From NCBI RefSeq assembly GCF_021538675.1, contig NZ_JAJUKH010000009.1, forward strand, positions 1 to 64,000: a stretch of 64,000 nt of DNA, given 5' to 3'. A model generated the notes under the pieces. That model was not told the DNA's origin. It saw only the letters and a program-made list of their open reading frames with translations, and made no database searches. This DNA comes from Paenarthrobacter sp. AR 02 (lineage in GTDB: Bacteria > Actinomycetota > Actinomycetes > Actinomycetales > Micrococcaceae). The translations under genes and the position numbers were made by a program. Shown in pieces: positions 61,590-64,000 of this stretch. How positions within the stretch are numbered: the stretch's first letter is position 1; each line of letters starts with the position of its first letter.

Positions 61590-62582
61590 CTACCTGACGG
61601 CGATCGGGTTCACCGGGGACCCCACCGCACCCGTGATGGGGAGCGGGGCTGCGGTCAACATGAACTCGTACCTGCCGTCCAGGGCGCAGGCTTCCGCGAG
61701 GGCGTCCGGATCCCACATTTCGCCCAGGAACAGGCCCAGGTTGGGAATGGCGACCTGGTGGAGTGGCTGGAAAGCACCCTCGAATTCGTTCGGCCTGACC
61801 TCGAAACCCCACGTATCCGTTGCGATACCCGCGATCTCGGATGCGTGGAGCCACGGTGCCGTGGTGAAGGACAGGCCAGGGGCGGAGCCTCCTGCATAGT
61901 CACCCCACCCCTCGCGGCGAACACGGCTGTAATGGCCCGTGCGGATGATCACGATGTCCCCGCGCCGTACCTCCGAACTGGAACCTTGGGCCTGGATGGT
62001 CTGCTCGAGGTGCTCCGGGGTGATGGCAAAACCATCCGGCAACTCCCCGTCGACGCCCAGAACGCGCCCAACGTCCAGCAGCACGCCACGGGTGACGATC
62101 TTTGCCGCTGCCGTTTCAATACCCGTGACCAGATCGCCTTCGGAGGTGACGACATCGCCCGCTGCCCTGCCGTTCCAGGCCTTGCCGCGATCGAAGATGT
62201 GCCCCAGCCCGTCCCACTGCGTGGAACATTGGAGAGGCATGGCAATGACATCATCGGCCCCGCCAAAACCGTGCGGAAAACCTTGGTTCCCGCGTTCGGC
62301 GTCAACCCCGGTGTCCGTCATGGTGTGCACCGGGTTGGTGCGGCGCCGCCAGCCCTTTTGCGGGCCGTTGGTGTCGAACGGCTGCGAGAGTGAGAAAGCC
62401 TCGCCGGAGGTAACCAGCGCTGCTGCCTCGATCCTCTTTCCGGCATCAATGAAGTTCAACGTCCCCAGCACGTCCCCTTCACCCCAACGGCCCCAGTTGT
62501 TGTACTGCCCGGCTGCTGCCATGATGCTGGCCAAGGGATCGTTGCGCCGGATCAACGGCACCTCAACCGGGTTGGCTGTCAT
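61590..62582 (-). CDS. Cyclase family protein (kynurenine-formamidase-like fold)
   Basis: 330 aa. Metal-binding H-x-x-x-x-x-H/D regions are less classical; G-G-A-D-D-V-I-A-M-P-L-Q-C-S-T-Q-W-D-G-L-G-H and V-T-R-G-V-L-L-D place it in the cyclase family, and G-D-I-V-I-I-R-T-G-H-Y fits too. Members are Mn- or Zn-dependent hydrolases, including isatin hydrolase and KynB. It overlaps the FAH gene start by 4 nt. Its step in the pathway is uncertain. Confidence 0.78.
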   Translation of the reverse strand: MTANPVEVPLIRRNDPLASIMAAAGQYNNWGRWGEGDVLGTLNFIDAGKRIEAAALVTSGEAFSLSQPFDTNGPQKGWRRRTNPVHTMTDTGVDAERGNQGFPHGFGGADDVIAMPLQCSTQWDGLGHIFDRGKAWNGRAAGDVVTSEGDLVTGIETAAAKIVTRGVLLDVGRVLGVDGELPDGFAITPEHLEQTIQAQGSSSEVRRGDIVIIRTGHYSRVRREGWGDYAGGSAPGLSFTTAPWLHASEIAGIATDTWGFEVRPNEFEGAFQPLHQVAIPNLGLFLGEMWDPDALAEACALDGRYEFMLTAAPLPITGAVGSPVNPIAVR

Positions 62583-63520
62583 TTCTCGTCCCGGCAGTGG
62601 ATGAGCTGTGTTCCCAGCCCCGTGATGGTGCCTTCCATGACATCGCCGTCCTGGAGCAGGCGGCCCCAGTGCTGGCCGTTGCCTGCGGGGCTTCCTGTGA
62701 GGACAAGATCGCCCGGGCGCAGCGGCATGGTCTGGGAGGCTTCGCTGACCAGCTTGGCAACACCAAAGATCATGTCCTGGGTGGACTCGTCCTGCATTGC
62801 CTTGCCGTTGAGCTTCAGCGTCACCTGGACATCCTGCGGATCGCCGAAGAATTTGGCGGGAACCAGCAACGGGCCTGTGGGCAGGAAGCCCGGCGCATTC
62901 TTGGCCCGGTACCAGTCAGAACCAATGGCCGGCATGTCCCTGCGGAAGACGAACTCCCGCGTGGTGATGTCATTGACCATGGTGTAACCGAAAACGTAGT
63001 CGAGGGCTTCCTCCGGGGTGACCCGGAACGCCTCCTTGCCAATCACCGCTGCCAGTTCCAGTTCCCAGTCGTGCGACTTGCTGTAGGAGGGCAAGGTGAG
63101 CGGATCCGTGGCGGAAGCGATCGCCGTCGGGAGTCCTATGAAGAAGTACGGCGTTCCCTGACCGGCGCGCTGATCCATCATCGCGGCGGTCTTGGCCCTG
63201 ACTTCCTCCGCATCCTGACCGTCTTCGCGGTGTGCCACCGCCAGGTCAACCACGTGCTTGCGGTAGTTGGCGCCGGTCTGCAGGACCTGCGCCGGTTCAA
63301 CGGGAGCAAGAATTTCGACGACGGCACGGTCCAGGCCGGTGTCGGCACCGGCCGAAGCCGCCAGGGTGTCCAGTTCCGCTTCGATGCTGTCCCAGTGCTG
63401 GATCAGGGAGTTGATATCCGAGTCCAATGGAAGGACACGCCCGCCCACCAACAAGCCAGTGCGGGCTTTGTCCGAGCCGGCTTCCAGGAAACGGACCAGC
63501 GAGTAGCTTGCCTCAGTCAT
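62579..63520 (-). CDS. Fumarylacetoacetate hydrolase family protein 2
   Basis: 313 aa. G-A-N-Y-R-K-H near 80, D-W-E-L-E-L-A-A-V-I-G (acidic metal ligands) and L-T-G-S-P-A-G-N near 280. Distinct from the copy at 58322, so the two probably act at different steps such as hydratase and decarboxylase/hydrolase. Start and stop touch the neighbouring genes, consistent with one polycistronic message. Confidence 0.86.
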   Translation of the reverse strand: MTEASYSLVRFLEAGSDKARTGLLVGGRVLPLDSDINSLIQHWDSIEAELDTLAASAGADTGLDRAVVEILAPVEPAQVLQTGANYRKHVVDLAVAHREDGQDAEEVRAKTAAMMDQRAGQGTPYFFIGLPTAIASATDPLTLPSYSKSHDWELELAAVIGKEAFRVTPEEALDYVFGYTMVNDITTREFVFRRDMPAIGSDWYRAKNAPGFLPTGPLLVPAKFFGDPQDVQVTLKLNGKAMQDESTQDMIFGVAKLVSEASQTMPLRPGDLVLTGSPAGNGQHWGRLLQDGDVMEGTITGLGTQLIHCRDEK

Positions 63521-64000
63521 CAGCCGCGGCCCTGCTGGGCGTAGGGGTTGAGCAGGGCTTCCTTCATTTCAGGAGAAGCGCCTTCTTCAGTGGCCGTGAA
63601 ACCTTCGGCGGGCGGGAAGGACTCGGTCATGGAGTGCGGCATGGCACCGTTCTTGTAGAAGTTGTTGGAGCCCTCGGACGGCTTCCAGGTGTTGGCTTCC
63701 CAGTCCGGTACGTAGTTGCGGTAACCGCCGGAGTTGAGCTCAACGCGCATGCCGGACGGGTCACGGAAGTAGAGGAAGTTCTGCTCGCCAACGCCGTGGA
63801 TGGAGGGTCCGTATTCCATGGGGGTGCCGTTTTCCATCATGACGTCCGCAGTGCGGAGCAGATCCTCGGTGGCGTCCACCCAGAAAGCGATGTGGTTGAC
63901 GCGACCGGCCCGCTTCGAGGTGTCCATGACCACGCCAAGGTCGTGGGACTTCTCGTTGGTGGTGAGCACGGAGAAAACGGTGATGGGGGCTTCGTCCAGG
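63520..64000 (-). CDS. Extradiol (VOC family) ring-cleavage dioxygenase, partial
   Basis: The C-terminal about 160 residues; the 5' part lies beyond the window, since the frame is open to 64000. R-V-N-H-I-A-F-W gives the second metal His and D-P-S-G-M-R-V-E-L-N the Glu ligand of type I extradiol dioxygenases, followed by G-G-Y-R-N-Y-V-P-D-W-E. Cleaves a catechol-type ring next to the hydroxyls using Fe(II) or Mn(II). Furthest upstream gene visible in the aromatic operon. Confidence 0.85.
   Translation of the reverse strand, partial: LDEAPITVFSVLTTNEKSHDLGVVMDTSKRAGRVNHIAFWVDATEDLLRTADVMMENGTPMEYGPSIHGVGEQNFLYFRDPSGMRVELNSGGYRNYVPDWEANTWKPSEGSNNFYKNGAMPHSMTESFPPAEGFTATEEGASPEMKEALLNPYAQQGRG

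Overview
The window is chromosomal DNA of a high-GC actinomycete, most likely Arthrobacter or Paenarthrobacter. The basis is the GC-rich third codon positions, many GTG and TTG starts, a purS-purQ-purL set, a DUF222/HNH nuclease gene, SSI-type protease inhibitors, an NgcEFG-type chitobiose importer and several small catabolic operons with their own regulators. I recognised no rRNA, tRNA, CRISPR array or prophage. An insertion-sequence end (IS3-like) sits at the extreme left edge.

Layout. 1-126: IS end with the first 22 codons of a transposase. 158-6344: a LapA-like membrane protein, two related small proteins, an OhrR/MarR regulator, two subtilisin-inhibitor-like proteins around a predicted DNA glycosylase gene, and a drug-efflux MFS gene divergent from an XRE/MmyB regulator. 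6440-12806: two large secreted enzymes, a subtilase and a sialidase. 12969-14584: a 2-hydroxyacid dehydrogenase, a DUF1540 protein and a small membrane protein. 14961-18302: purSQL. 18387-27216: six minus-strand genes that look like a cyclic-di-GMP-controlled exopolysaccharide synthase (BcsB-like protein, GT-C glycosyltransferase, processive GT2 synthase with an N-terminal MshEN-like domain, membrane diguanylate cyclase, an unknown 165-aa protein, and a GGDEF-EAL protein). 27376-34035: DUF503, a monooxygenase, ngcEFG, and a run of small genes. 34259-39364: acs, sfnG, metY and a CoA-binding protein gene, all translationally coupled. 39407-45636: sigma/anti-sigma pair, HNH nuclease, a TetR-controlled dehydrogenase with a probable leaderless promoter, a half-proline mini-protein and small genes. 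45721-51654: a polar-amino-acid-type ABC importer with a DAO-family oxidase and a Gfo/Idh/MocA oxidoreductase, divergent from a LacI regulator. 51651-55832: App1-like phosphatase, MHS-type MFS, TetR and a chloroperoxidase-like hydrolase. 55942-58250: a desaturase and ferredoxin reductase pair, each carrying an apparent lesion. 58322-64000: an aromatic meta-cleavage catabolic operon that continues beyond the window.

How the genes work together. The strongest system is the 18-27 kb locus. Enzymes that make and destroy c-di-GMP lie next to a membrane synthase whose MshEN-like domain could sense it, and a pair of 11-bp direct repeats is shared upstream of both halves. The 34-39 kb operon pairs release of sulfur from dimethyl sulfone with O-acetylhomoserine sulfhydrylation; Acs could re-activate the acetate released. 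Most other loci are regulator-plus-target modules with readable operators: 1257, 5416, 44114, 50489/50514, 52859 and 54925/54957. All functions are assigned by reading motifs and family resemblance; no database search was run.
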